Assembly (NCBI GenBank): GCA_034696485.1
Contig: JAQIWT010000494.1
Location: forward strand, 1-19,187
Direction of reading: 5' to 3'
Length of the DNA: 19,187 nucleotides
DNA from: Isohypsibius dastychi
Lineage: Eukaryota > Tardigrada > Eutardigrada > Parachela > Isohypsibiidae
This document shows, in pieces, positions 9,478 through 18,259 of the stretch; the stretch's first letter is position 1; each line of letters starts with the position of its first letter. The translations under genes were made by a program, and so were the position numbers. The notes beneath the pieces are model-generated. The model searched no databases, was not told the origin of the DNA, and saw only the letters and a list, made by a program, of their open reading frames with translations.

Positions 9478-9828
9478 CAGAGGTTATGTAAATACTATTC
9501 TTTGTTGATCTTCCAGTTGTCCTTTTATCACGTGATTGAAAAATGTCACCGATATTTCGTTATCGAAGGCATTCAGGGTAAATTGAGTAATAGCCATAAG
9601 CAGACTCAAGAAATTCTAGTTTGAATCTTTTGCATCGAATTTCGAAAAGAGTGATCTTCAGCTTTCATGCATTCTGTTTGCGGTCGTTAAAGTGAACCTT
9701 AAAGTATATTTGCACTAGTGATAAAACCATTCGCTGAATGGCTCACCGGTAGAGGGCTTGATGGACGCTTTTAAAGTGATATTTGCATCCGGAAACGCAC
9801 TCCTCAATGATTTGGAACACTTTACTAC
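9478..9828. other. Upstream region of the gustatory-receptor-like gene; no gene seen
   Basis: No open frame with coding character was found on either strand. It should contain the promoter of the minus-strand receptor gene. A CACGTG E-box lies near 9530. No clear TATA element was found. Confidence 0.35.
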
Positions 9829-10715
9829 ATGAAATGTTTTGGGGCATGCGTTAGCTTCTGGAGCATCTACTTTACAATCCAGTGAGACCGTGTAGCTACT
9901 ATCACTTACAAGGCGACTTGAAAACGAATGATTTTTCTATGCAGTTGAAAGCGTGTGTAACCATTTTTGTGAACTCCCCGTTTTCTTGAACCCGGGGTTC
10001 ACAAACTCCGTTTTTCTGAACCGGTTCACAAAACCCGTTTTTGTAACTTGCAAATTAAGGGAAATAGCTCATCTGATGATACAGCTTTTCATACAGAAAA
10101 CTCACGTTCTGTGTAGGTGCAGTATTTGGAACAAACAGGAATACTGTAGTGTTTACATTTAGAAACGGCTGACTGAAAAGCTAAAACTGAAACTAAAACT
10201 GAGCTGTATTATCAGATGACCTATTTTCCCTAATTTGCAATGCAAGTGACAGAAACCGTAAATTGTGGAGGGTTCAAGAAAACGGATATTGTGAACCGGT
10301 TCAGAAAACGGATGGGTTCAGGAAAACGGGGTTTGTGAACCTTGAACGGTTCACAGAAACGGGATTTGAGAACCCCGGGTTCAAGAAAACGGGTAGTTCA
10401 CAAAAACGGTTACAAGCGTGTAAGCAAGAGGTATGGTAATCTCCCTCTCGACGCTTTCGCGACGATGGTTGACAACGCCTGCTACGAAGCCCACAAAGTG
10501 CGGTGCACTGCCAATGCCGATAATTGTTCCGACCTGACTGCAGACATTCCAGTTCAAACGGTTCCAAAACGTTTGGTGGTAGAGTGGAATGACCAGATGG
10601 CAGCAAAGCGATGATAATCGACAAGCACTTCGTTTTTTCGCAGGAGGCGGAATACGATAACCTGTCATCCGAGTATGTCGGGGAGTTGCGGGGGCGGCAC
10701 TTGAGTGACGGGTAG
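9829..10715 (+). CDS. Possible small secreted-protein gene interrupted by a foldback element
   Basis: The 3' part is the better supported. An open frame to 10578 encodes YGNLPLDAFATMVDNACYE, KVRCTANADNCSDL and PVQTVPKRLV. A 65-base GT-AG intron (10579-10643, acceptor TTTTTTCGCAG) leads to a 24-codon terminal exon (10644-10715) encoding EAEYDNLSSEYVGELRGR and a stop. A candidate first exon (9829-9881) encodes a hydrophobic leader, MKCFGACVSFWSIYFTI, ending at a GTGAGA donor. The foldback element at 9957-10413 lies between. The frame of the second part continues back into the element, where acceptors in the right phase exist (for example the AAG at 10383-10385). Without the element, the same phase meets a TGA at 9946-9948. 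Three Cys and dibasic KR sites suggest a secreted peptide precursor. No family is recognised. Confidence 0.35.
9949..9956 (+). repeat. Left target-site duplication of the foldback element
   Basis: AAGCGTGT immediately precedes the left terminal repeat and is repeated exactly, in direct orientation, right after the right terminal repeat at 10414-10421. Eight bases is the target duplication length typical of hAT-type transposition. Confidence 0.8.
9957..10413. mobile_element. Non-autonomous foldback DNA transposon (MITE-like), 457 bp
   Basis: The ends are inverted: 9957-10000 matches the reverse complement of 10370-10413 with only two mismatches in 44 bases, starting GTAACC(A/G)TTTTTGTGAAC. 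Inside, both arms carry repeats of a unit of about 26 bases built from CCCGTTTTCTTGAACC and GGTTCACAAA, roughly three on the left and five on the right, which explains the longer right arm. The complementarity resumes nearer the centre: 10050-10085 pairs with about 10203-10238 (CATCTGAT / ATCAGATG). The middle (about 10090-10200) has further small inverted repeats, ACAGAA/TTCTGT and CAGTATT/AATACTG. It encodes no transposase. The perfect 8-bp duplication shows it moved as a unit. The superfamily (hAT by duplication length) is inferred, since the GTAACC terminus is not a classical hAT end. Confidence 0.82.
10414..10421 (+). repeat. Right target-site duplication of the foldback element
   Basis: AAGCGTGT, an exact direct copy of 9949-9956, immediately after the GGTTAC terminus. 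It falls inside the open frame of the possible secreted-protein gene, where it reads Lys-Arg plus the first two bases of a Val codon. Confidence 0.8.
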
Positions 10716-11035
10716 ATACAGTACTCGCAGTGAGTGCTGCGACTGATCCCAAAAATCAGAGTTCATTATGATGAGTGGTAATGCGGTTTGGCGGAATGCA
10801 GAATCTGCTGATCGTTCACAGAAATAATGACGCAGATAACCAAAATAACCAAAATCTTTTCAACATTCAACTGGACTAACGAACAGAAATGTCCGAAATA
10901 ACTATACTGGATGTGATCTGGACGGAGGAATTTCACAGCTTTACAGACTCGCTATAGAATGTAATATGTAAAATACGACTTGTCGCGAGGACTGCCATCC
11001 GGTCTGAATCTGAGAAAAGATGATGCAAATGTGGA
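10716..11035. other. Stretch without a defined gene
   Basis: On the minus strand, about 10865-10760 contains a hydrophobic run (EKILVILVICVIISVNDQQI) that could be a signal or membrane segment. It has no ATG directly before it, although an acceptor-like CGTTAGTCCAG precedes it. No complete model could be built. Nothing convincing was seen on the plus strand. Confidence 0.2.
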
Positions 11036-11164
11036 CTAAATAGAGCTGTGAGCGTGACAAGAGTACTGTATCTTCAAAAGCACGCATGAGCCATTCGTTG
11101 ACATGTAGTTACCAGGGTAGATATTCTGTCCGGAATACAAACATCCATCGGCGATGCAGCTGCC
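11036..11164 (-). CDS. Possible terminal exon of a Cys-rich secreted protein
   Basis: A very strong polypyrimidine acceptor on the minus strand (CTTTTTTCTGTTTTTTCAG then CATAG) precedes 43 codons ending in TAG. The product begins GSCIADGCLYSGQNIYPGNY and continues with CVLLK and YSCHAHSSI, so it has four Cys and Gly/Tyr-rich loops of an extracellular Cys-rich module (VWC-like at most). No upstream exon was joined with confidence. A frame-shifted reading through the same area (MSFLIRLAGFFLFF) resembles a signal peptide, but it is partly the polypyrimidine tract itself. Confidence 0.3.
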   Translation of the reverse strand, partial: GSCIADGCLYSGQNIYPGNYMSTNGSCVLLKIQYSCHAHSSI

Positions 11165-11935
11165 CTATGCTGAAAAAACAGAAAAAAGCCGGCCAACCGA
11201 ATCAAGAAGCTCATATCGCTAGCGATGTTTTCTCTGGCACTGTGTGAATTTCCCATCTAAAAAACTAAGAGACAATGAGTTCAAAGCTAGTAAATGCCTC
11301 TTTGCTAATATTTCGTGCACTGCATAGTTTCATATCCTCTGTGAAATTTCAGCTTTGGAAGATCTCTATCGATGGATCGCATGGGCGCTTCAAATACAGC
11401 ATGCCGGTGCTGACGAAACTTGGTTTGAAAGAGAAATCTGTTTACTGTACCTGAGATGGTCAGTGTCACCGCATACTTCCAAACACAGGGTGGGTGGCTG
11501 TGCCTGTTTTCTGGATGCTATGTGATATGTAACCGTGGGTGTTCCACCATTACCAGATTGTCTAGGCTTGATGAAAATTGTAGTACATATGCCCGGTTGC
11601 TAGCTGGAATCAAGTTTTCTCCGTCCTATTTCTGTATTTCATCAATATTCGATGCGGTCGAAAACATAGCTGAAGGCAGAAAAACAACCCAGAGTTCTGG
11701 ATATTCATATTTAACCAGACGTCAATCCATCGTAGGCGGGATATAGTACTACAACCCGCAGGCTCTTATTCGAACAGATATTTCTGGAAAATAGCACTTT
11801 ACAAATGCATTTATTAATTGCTACAAAACTGCAATATAAATCACGCAATTGTTCAATTTCACCCAGTTTCCGAAATTACAGTTGGAGAATCTGCCATTCT
11901 AGGAATTCCGGAGCTGCACCGCATGCGCCTGGTTT
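11165..11935. other. Stretch without a defined gene
   Basis: On the plus strand, an acceptor-like AATTTCAG before 11352 opens KISIDGSHGRFKYSMPVLTK and ends in a TGA about 33 codons on. Next to it, 11456-11746 is open for 96 codons with an ATG (MVSVTAYFQTQGG...). Neither matches a known family, and the minus strand of the same area is also partly open. They may be exons or chance. Confidence 0.2.
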
Positions 11936-11965
11936 ATGCTTGAAGCTTTGGAGTATCAACAAAAA

Positions 11966-14874
11966 ATGAAAATCTTCCTCCTTTATCTATTACTCTCCGA
12001 AGCTATCATCTCTGTCGTCAACTGCCATCTCAACGTGACCTTGATGGGGCTCTTTTTCAGTAACCCATTTCACATCTCCAGTTTCCACCATTTGAATCCG
12101 GTATATGAGGTTGCAATCAGAGAGGTCATGGACGAATATAATTTCACCATAAGCTATCATATGTTGACGCGTCCAGACGTTGCTGGCTGTCCGGAATCAG
12201 CAAGTAGTCAAGATCTCATTTATGACTTTTATTACAACAACTGGGACAAGGAAAGCCTGCTCGTTATACTTGGGTCAAGTAAGTATACAGTTGGGAGGAC
12301 GCGATTCAAAAGCTTAATCCAACCTACACCTCAAACCTCCACTTTGCGAACCCGCAAAATCGCGTCCTCCCAAGTATCTCTCCGAGAGCTGAATCCATTT
12401 TAAAAGACCCTTCTCTCTTTTCTTTAGCTTGTGGAGAAATGCTTGAAATAGCGCATATAGCTCGGGGTAAGACTCGTTCAATTTGATGCACAGGCACTTT
12501 CGTTGTTATCACTTAAGCACTAATCTCAAGTGACCATTGACAAATATAGAAAGGTCATGTTCGCCCTGTCTTTTTGATCTTGGTTCATATCACAGGGATT
12601 CTATTCCTGGGGCATCAAAGTTTAACTGGTCAGTACATCATTTACTGATTATGCAGTCGTTGACGTTTATATGAAACCGTCGATTAGATTGTCGAAAAAG
12701 GCGAGAATCATGTTGATTAAAAAAACCGACGGCGAGGAACTGTGACAAGTGATGAACGTTGCGTGCACAACAGTTGATGGCATGTTTGTGGAGTAATGCA
12801 AGTTTCATTCATGTACCTTAAATTTGTGTGTGTGTGTTTGTTTGTCCTGATTCACGAAACGGGTATTGTGAAACCTTAGATTCGGTCAACGTACACGAAT
12901 CACAGACTTCGTCCTTGAACGTAAAGTGGCGAAAAATGTGATCCTTCAGTTTCACCGGGGAATGCAGTGCTGAAACATGCTAAGCTATCCATTTCATGGT
13001 TTTTCTGTTTACAGAATGGAACGTTATCTTGACATCCAAGTGGGTAACAATATCAAGGGAATACCAAGTTGATATTTTCACACCAGCATTATTTCCAGAA
13101 CAGTCCCTGCTCCAACCGTCGGCGGTCGAGATATCTATCCAACGTTTCTCGGCTTAGCACCAGTGGTTTTTGGTCTTGTTGCTCAGAATCTGATAGACCT
13201 TATCCAATATAACAACTGGAAAGACGTGGCTGTTGTCCACGATATCGATCCATCATTCCCACACTGGACAATGGCTGTAGACGCACTCTCTGGTCTGAAC
13301 AAGAATGATCAATTTTTCCGTGTTGTCAAACACCTGATCAGTTTCGGCGTGTATGACAATTTTGGTACCATATTAACGCAAATTCGATCAAGCGCTAGAA
13401 GTAAGAAAATCCGTTCCGGAACGAAAACATTTTCACGATGTACTTGTCTGGTTTGACAGTTGTTCTTATATTCACCCATCAGAACGGAGTTCGAGAGTTC
13501 ATGGTGAATACCGCAACTACGCAACTCGACATTCTTTCATACGGTTTTGGTTTCTAGATTCAGGCATCATTAAACAACATGACCGGACAAGATTACGTAA
13601 TATTTCGTGAACGCAGTGTTAATAATATGAAAATCTGTTCCGATTATGTAGCGATACTATTCTCTGCATCCATATGATTATCCGCAACACAACGGGGTAC
13701 CAACTTGGAGAAGGAACGACGAGAAAGATGGGGTGTGTACCGGTACTTGTGTGGGCTGTTCTTGACAGCATTCTGTGGTCATGTTTCAAAATATCACGTT
13801 TCCAGATTGCTCGAAAGGCGTATCAGTCCCTATTCTTCTTGTTCGCATTTTGTCCACAAACTGACCAGCCGGAGCTGCAGCCAGTTTTGAATGAAATTGC
13901 TGCGATAGTATTGTCGCGATACAACATGACTGATGGAAAGGTAGGCAGCAAACTTTCTCCGAAAACTTCTTTCGTTTTTAAGAGTATCCACAATGAGTTA
14001 TGTCCTTATTCGGGACGCCGAGTATTCTACCTACCTAACAACCAATTATATAACAATGCGGTTCTTTAAAAAGCCACGCCCGAATCCACTCGCTCTATTG
14101 GCCTATCTGGAGATAAAAATTCTCGCCCAGGTAATCCGTACATTTTTTTCCATCCGAGTTTGTAAACGCTGTTACTTCAAGGTCATTAACGAAGCATGGT
14201 TAGCTGGGCGGGATCTACACAATGCAGCCTGGTTGCTAACAAAGCTACAAAATCGGCTCTTCAAAATCCATGGGGTCAGTATCTACATTGGTGCGGACGG
14301 CTACATGATTCCCGAGTCTAACATCCAAACCCTCAATCCACAAAATGGTGATACCGAAGTAGGTTCAGAGTTGTGATTGGAAATACAAAGCAACTGCACA
14401 CTGAGCCATCCCAAACAACAGGTTGTTCTAAGAATCATGCCGAATGAAACAGATCTCAAACACAAGTTTCGACCGGTTGGAATGTGGGCCCAATATGCTG
14501 ACTCGACTGGACAACCGTATCTCACTCCAAATGAACCAATGTGTGGGTTTCGAGGAGACAAGCCGATGTGCTCTGGTCCGTTATGAAATTGCATGGGATG
14601 ATACCAAATTTAAAGACCGTTTTTACAGAAGCGACCGTATCAACCAACATCATCATTGGTTTGACTGTGATGGTGATCGCTGCTGTTGGTTTCGTGGCCT
14701 ATTTGGCATGGTACAACATTATGACATTACTATACCTGAATTGAAAGCAGTGTTTCTCTCTACAGGTACTCAACACAGCAACTGAAGAAAACTGCGTGGA
14801 AAGTGGATTTCAAAGTATTGGAGTTTGTCAGTTGCACCAAAAAGCGAAGATGGTCCATGTTCATCCGATGTTGA
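11966..14874 (+). CDS. Natriuretic-peptide-receptor-like protein with short tail (clearance-receptor architecture), about 531 aa, 14 exons
   Basis: Proposed exons: 11966-12278, 12428-12466, 13015-13039, 13099-13400, 13460-13503, 13558-13596, 13652-13732, 13806-13940, 13983-14021, 14074-14130, 14182-14358, 14422-14575, 14629-14710, 14766-14874. Most introns are 42-73 bases; the second is 548. A signal peptide (MKIFLLYLLLSEAIISVVNC) precedes an ANF-receptor (periplasmic-binding-like) ectodomain, shown by VILGSTCGEMLEIAHIAR, RDIYPTFLGLAP, NNWKDVAVVHD, NGVREFM, SLNNMTGQDY, IARKAYQSLFF, VINEAWLAGRDLHNAAWL and FRPVGMW...EPMCGFRGDKPMC. One membrane helix follows (IIIGLTVMVIAAVGFVAYLA), then a 35-residue basic tail (QLKKTAWKVDFKVLEF...) and TGA. 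No kinase-homology or guanylyl cyclase domain follows in the window. Exons 6-7 and 9-10 are the least certain joins. An in-frame ATG at 11936 adds ten residues; 11966 was preferred because it starts the signal peptide. Related proteins bind small peptides; the ligand is unknown. Confidence 0.72.
12291..12373. repeat. Perfect 16-bp inverted repeat inside intron 1 of the receptor gene
   Basis: TTGGGAGGACGCGATT at 12291-12306 is the exact reverse complement of 12358-12373, with 51 bases between. The whole 83-base unit lies in the first intron, directly after the donor. The flanks (AGTATAC and AGTATCT) are similar but not identical. It could be a tiny MITE with decayed target duplication, or a hairpin in the pre-mRNA. 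Confidence 0.75.
12851..12875 (+). mobile_element. Probable relic of the foldback-element repeat unit
   Basis: TTCACGAAACGGGTATTGTG followed by AAACC closely matches 10273-10297 inside the foldback element (TTCAAGAAAACGGATATTGTG followed by ACC). It lies in the 548-base second intron of the receptor gene, just after a GT-rich run. It is too short to define ends or a target duplication. Confidence 0.35.
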
Positions 14875-15469
14875 TTTGTCACCTGTACGCGTTCTACAGA
14901 AAAGATGTAAGGATGGCATTCAATCCAGATGCGTGTTTTCCCAGAGGATGGCATATTCGGTTTCAAAATCTGCGTAACGTGCACTCTGGAAGATTTTTTT
15001 GAACGTCATTGGTACGTCGTTTGAATCGATTTCCCACGTCGTTTAGAATGTAAGCCGTTGGTTATAAAATTTCGTCCCTTTGAATGAACCGGCGCACAGT
15101 TCTGTTGACTCGGACACCGGCGAGCGGGGGTGTAACACATTGACTACCGAAGGGAAAAATGTCGAGTACAGAGAAACCTACTTCGTGGGCCCTTGTGTAA
15201 GTGGTCCACCAAAACAGGAACCGAATTTTCTCCTAATGTTTTATATAGGGGGGAACCTGTGGAAGTGGACCAGTAGACCAGGCACGGAGGGGTGGTTCAC
15301 TAAGTTGGGTTTTCTGTACTTCAGAACCCAAACATGGGGATGAATGAACCTCATTTCGAGCTACATGGATTTTCCGTAAAAACTCAAGATAAAAAGTTCC
15401 GTTTTGTGTTCCTCGCAGGTTAAATAAAACTGGTTCAGTATTTCAACAATTCGCATATGTGGTCCGCTA
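14875..15469. other. Intergenic stretch between the receptor and ninjurin genes
   Basis: Several plus-strand frames are partly open (for example 15080-15343) but show no family features, and no kinase-like or cyclase sequence could be read. TATAAAA at 15063-15069 and AATAAA at 15423-15428 would bracket a short plus-strand transcript, or the latter may end the receptor mRNA. The area is rich in GG-containing repeats. Confidence 0.3.
15423..15428 (+). promoter_or_regulatory. Candidate poly(A) signal AATAAA on plus strand
   Basis: AATAAA lies about 550 bases past the receptor stop and 42 bases from the ninjurin stop on the opposite strand. It could end the receptor transcript with a long 3' UTR. 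Confidence 0.3.
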
Positions 15470-16124
15470 TCATGGAGTGGTGGTAAGCCGTTTAACTGCA
15501 AATTCACTCATCTTTTCCTGGTAGGCCGCTTCCGCCGTTCCTGTGACGGGAATGTACGCCTGAAACGATTTCATGATCACACAAATACAAATACAAATAA
15601 ATTCAAACTTATACCTTTCCGTGACCGACGAATGAAGCGATGAAGATGTTGACAATAGTGATGAAGAAAATGGTTAATGTGGCAACATCATTCAGCCGTA
15701 ACGCAATCGTGCATCTCTTCCCCCGATTACAAGCCCGAAAATACAGCTGGCTAACAATAAAACAAAGTATTGCAAATATGACCTGGAGAACGATGGAGGC
15801 AATCAGTAAGGCCATTGCTGCTTCGAAATGCGGATGGTTCTCCGTTTCTAATAGGTTTTTCAGCTGACTTGCGTTAGCGGTTAAGAGAGCGACGTCCATC
15901 AGTCCTTGTGCTGCCATCTTCTTCGCTTGGTACATCGTCCTCATCTCGTCATTCGAGTGGCCTTTTTCAATATCGTCTTCATGACGAGTTGGAACTGGCG
16001 ACAATGCTTTGCCATTTTCTCTTTCCAAGTCCGAATCTGCACCGATTGGTTTTGTAGTGGCAAGAAGCTTGCTCTCCTCTGTTTTCGCTAGGAACTGGCC
16101 GCCCTGATATTTACCGTTCTCCAT
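15470..16124 (-). CDS. Ninjurin family protein, 199 aa, two exons
   Basis: Exon 1 is 16124-15615 (170 codons). A 55-base intron joins it in phase 0 to 15559-15470. The first ATG of the frame gives MENGKYQGGQFLAK; an upstream in-frame GTG was not used. Residues 1-60 are a polar, disordered N-terminus. The ninjurin core follows: YQAKKMAAQGLMDVALLTAN then ASQLKNLLE (residues about 65-93, the amphipathic helices), a membrane helix at about 102-124 (MALLIASIVLQVIFAILCFI) and a second at about 146-166 (VATLTIFFITIVNIFIASF). Exon 2 adds a short cytosolic or extracellular tail (AYIPVTGTAEAAYQEK...). Ninjurins are homophilic surface proteins. NINJ1 oligomerises to rupture the plasma membrane during lytic death, and fly ninjurins act in matrix-metalloprotease-linked adhesion and stress tolerance. 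Which role applies here is unknown. Confidence 0.88.
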
Positions 16125-17092
16125 CGCACACCAATACACAGACAGTGGTGAATAAAAAACTGAAAGAGAAACTCAGAACATACGCTTTTTGCACCACATG
16201 TTTTGGTATCAGGTAATGTTTGCGGTGCGTACACATTCTTTAGTCGAGAAGACGGCAACACTGGTTCAACCAGATGAGCCGGGAAAAACAGGTTCTGTAT
16301 GTGTCAGTTGGACAAAGCCTGCGATATACCGCAGGCCGTCATATGAAAGGTTTTAGTTTTGAATGGCTTCCATAGCTGACGATTACAGTAATCCACCCCC
16401 AGGGATGTTTTCCTGCAGTCGCGATCATGACCATGATGAAACATTGACATGCCAGACTGTTCAATCCCGTAATTATGTCATCACTCGAGATTAATTTTTG
16501 GAATCATGCAAAATCTTCTGTGCTTATTCGGAGCGGCCATGATTGACATGAATTCAAAGATGTCTTAAAAATGTCACGTGTGTAAGTATGTACACTAGCG
16601 TGACCTTTTCACAAGTTCACTGCCAAAGCCAAGGAGAATTCCGTGAATCAAGCTATAGATAAGTTGCTCCCATCGGCCAACCCACCACCATTTCCATGGA
16701 TAAGGCTCAATGTTTTGTTTTCCTGGTCTTTTCTTTCATCAATGTTGAAGAACACATAGTACTCATCCTGTCACCTACCTCTGCTCGAAAACTCACAGGC
16801 TCTGTGTTTGTTGGAAGCGTTGCAGTTCTTCCTGTAGAATTCACAAGTTCGACCAAGCACAACGATCACCTACGGTATAGCACTCTCAGAAACCGTGTGT
16901 CAAAAAGTGATTGAACGAGTTAACAACAATGCACGATCTATGGTTCTCTTATTTTATGACAGAGTCCGCCCCATTGATTTCATCAGTTGTGTATAACTAG
17001 GTATTTTAAAAAAACCAGCACCAAAAATTGTACCTCATGCTATAACTCAAATATCCGCATAGTAACTCAAAAACTGGTGATCACCAAGCCAT
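16125..17092. other. Intergenic stretch; one doubtful short ORF on plus strand
   Basis: The ninjurin promoter should lie near 16125-16400. An ORF at 16696-16914 (72 codons, starting MDKAQCFVFLVFSFIN) has a hydrophobic start, but the rest is featureless. On the minus strand, the same place has a small segment bounded by an acceptor (TTCTACAG) and a donor (GAG then GTAGGT) that reads RTATLPTNTEPVSFRAE. Neither can be confirmed. Confidence 0.2.
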
Positions 17093-17892
17093 TCACTGCC
17101 ATTTGTGAACTGTGACCCAATCGACATGCATATAATTCGGAAATGGCGTCGTTGCATCTGGTTGCGCACCAAACCATCCACCGACCGCCACATTCATAAT
17201 CAGGTACAACGGTTCATGGGGGATTTTGTTGGTATCAGTTACATTATAAACCTCCACTCCATCAATGTACCAAATTATCTGATTAGGATCCCACAATACC
17301 TGAAAAGAGAACACATTTTATCACTGCCCCGAAACCCTTATGCAACCAGCAATACCTTGAATCGATGAAAGTCAGCGGTGTAATCTGGTCCGTATGTATC
17401 ATGCGTATCATATGCATTGTTCGGCCATCTGCCATAATGAATTGTCGTCGTTATCTTATTCGGCTGATCACCTCGCATTTCCACGACATCGATCTCAGGG
17501 GGCCAGGTACCGCATGTAGTTGCCGCGGGGCAATCGAAATGGACGAGCCACAGAGCCGGCCAGATCCCTGCTCCCGCTGGGAATTTTGCCTGCCATTCAA
17601 CTTCACCGTATAAGAACTGGTATTTGTGCTGAGTGTCGATACGACCTCCAGTATACAATCTACCACCATAGTTGCGCTTCTGGCTGCGAATGACGAGCAT
17701 ACCGTTCTCTTCCCAAACTTCATCCCAAACATAGTGCTGCAGTTCTTTGTTGACGTCACTGGCCCGGGTGATGACATTCCATTTTGCCGGATCGATGAGG
17801 CCGTCGTTGAAATCGTCGCGGAATACTTCAGTATATTCCAGAGCTGAGCATCCCAGGGCTATACTGGCAAGCACACAAACGAGAAAATGCAT
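17093..17892 (-). CDS. Secreted glycoside hydrolase family 16 (beta-1,3-glucanase/laminarinase-like), 247 aa, two exons
   Basis: Exon 1 is 17892-17356 (179 codons). A 56-base intron with acceptor TTTTCTCTTTTCAG joins it in phase 0 to 17299-17093. Residues 1-17 are a signal peptide (MHFLVCVLASIALGCSA). The GH16 fold is shown by VFRDDFNDGLIDPAKWNV, GRLYTGGRIDTQ, YGEVEWQAKFP, GIWPALWL, the catalytic motif EIDVVE (E133 nucleophile, D135, E138 acid/base), TTTIHYG, then in exon 2 IIWYIDGVEV and LYLIMNVAVGGWFG. The length is that of a single GH16 domain with no extra module. Such enzymes cleave beta-1,3 or mixed beta-1,3/1,4-glucans, so digestion of algal or fungal glucan is inferred. All three catalytic residues are present and no break is seen. 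Confidence 0.9.
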
Positions 17893-18090
17893 GGTTGGAT
17901 AACCTGTTCACTTGCGGTTCACATGAGAAAACGTTGAAAGAAAAGAGAGAAGCTTGCGCTTGCGCTTACGATATCTCTGCTCGGCTGGAAATGTGCGATG
18001 ACAAGAAGTGTCAGAGATATGATAACCTATCCTTATGAATGCAGACGAAAACGTCAAGGGTTAGGGTGCGAGTGTAATAAAGAAGGCAGA

Positions 18091-18171
18091 TCATCCCAAG
18101 CTAACTTTCTGTTGCGCATATTCCGGCTGAGCAGCCAATGTTGCGAGGAGGAGAACGCAAGCCACGTGCAT
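18091..18171 (-). CDS. Orphan signal-peptide exon (partial)
   Basis: The minus strand encodes MHVACVLLLATLAAQPEYAQ then QKVSLG and a TGA. This is a textbook signal peptide with a possible donor (GTTAGC) after the Lys codon. No second exon was found between it and the GH16 start 200 bases downstream. It resembles the first residues of the GH16 protein (MHFLVCVLASIALGCSALEY), so it may be the remnant of a duplicated first exon, an alternative first exon, or the start of a separate small gene. Confidence 0.3.
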   Translation of the reverse strand: MHVACVLLLATLAAQPEYAQQKVSLG

Positions 18172-18259
18172 ACCATGACCGTTCGTAGGCTACCTTCCAT
18201 ATTCAGCATTTTTGTAGTAGAGCTTTCGTTGCCATACTTCTCATGGTAAAGAAATCTCG

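Noticed and set aside
10301-10752. Minus-strand ORFs of 107 and 123 codons
   Set aside because: They run across the foldback element and opposite a better-supported plus-strand frame with a proper intron, and show no family features.
13460-13680. Receptor frames reading through to ATTQLDIL or YVIFRERS
   Set aside because: Splicing at GTGAAT (13504) and GTAATA (13597) removes in-frame stops and restores the expected family order. The second join remains the less certain one.
14301-14594. Minus-strand 97-codon ORF
   Set aside because: Shadow of the receptor's plus-strand exons 11-12, which carry conserved ectodomain motifs.
15080-15343. Plus-strand 87-codon ORF between receptor and ninjurin
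   Set aside because: It lacks an ATG at its start, has no family features and is compositionally repetitive.
14875-15440. Kinase-homology or guanylyl cyclase domain downstream of the receptor
   Set aside because: I looked for these on the plus strand after the membrane helix and found no recognisable motif; the frame stops at 14872-14874.
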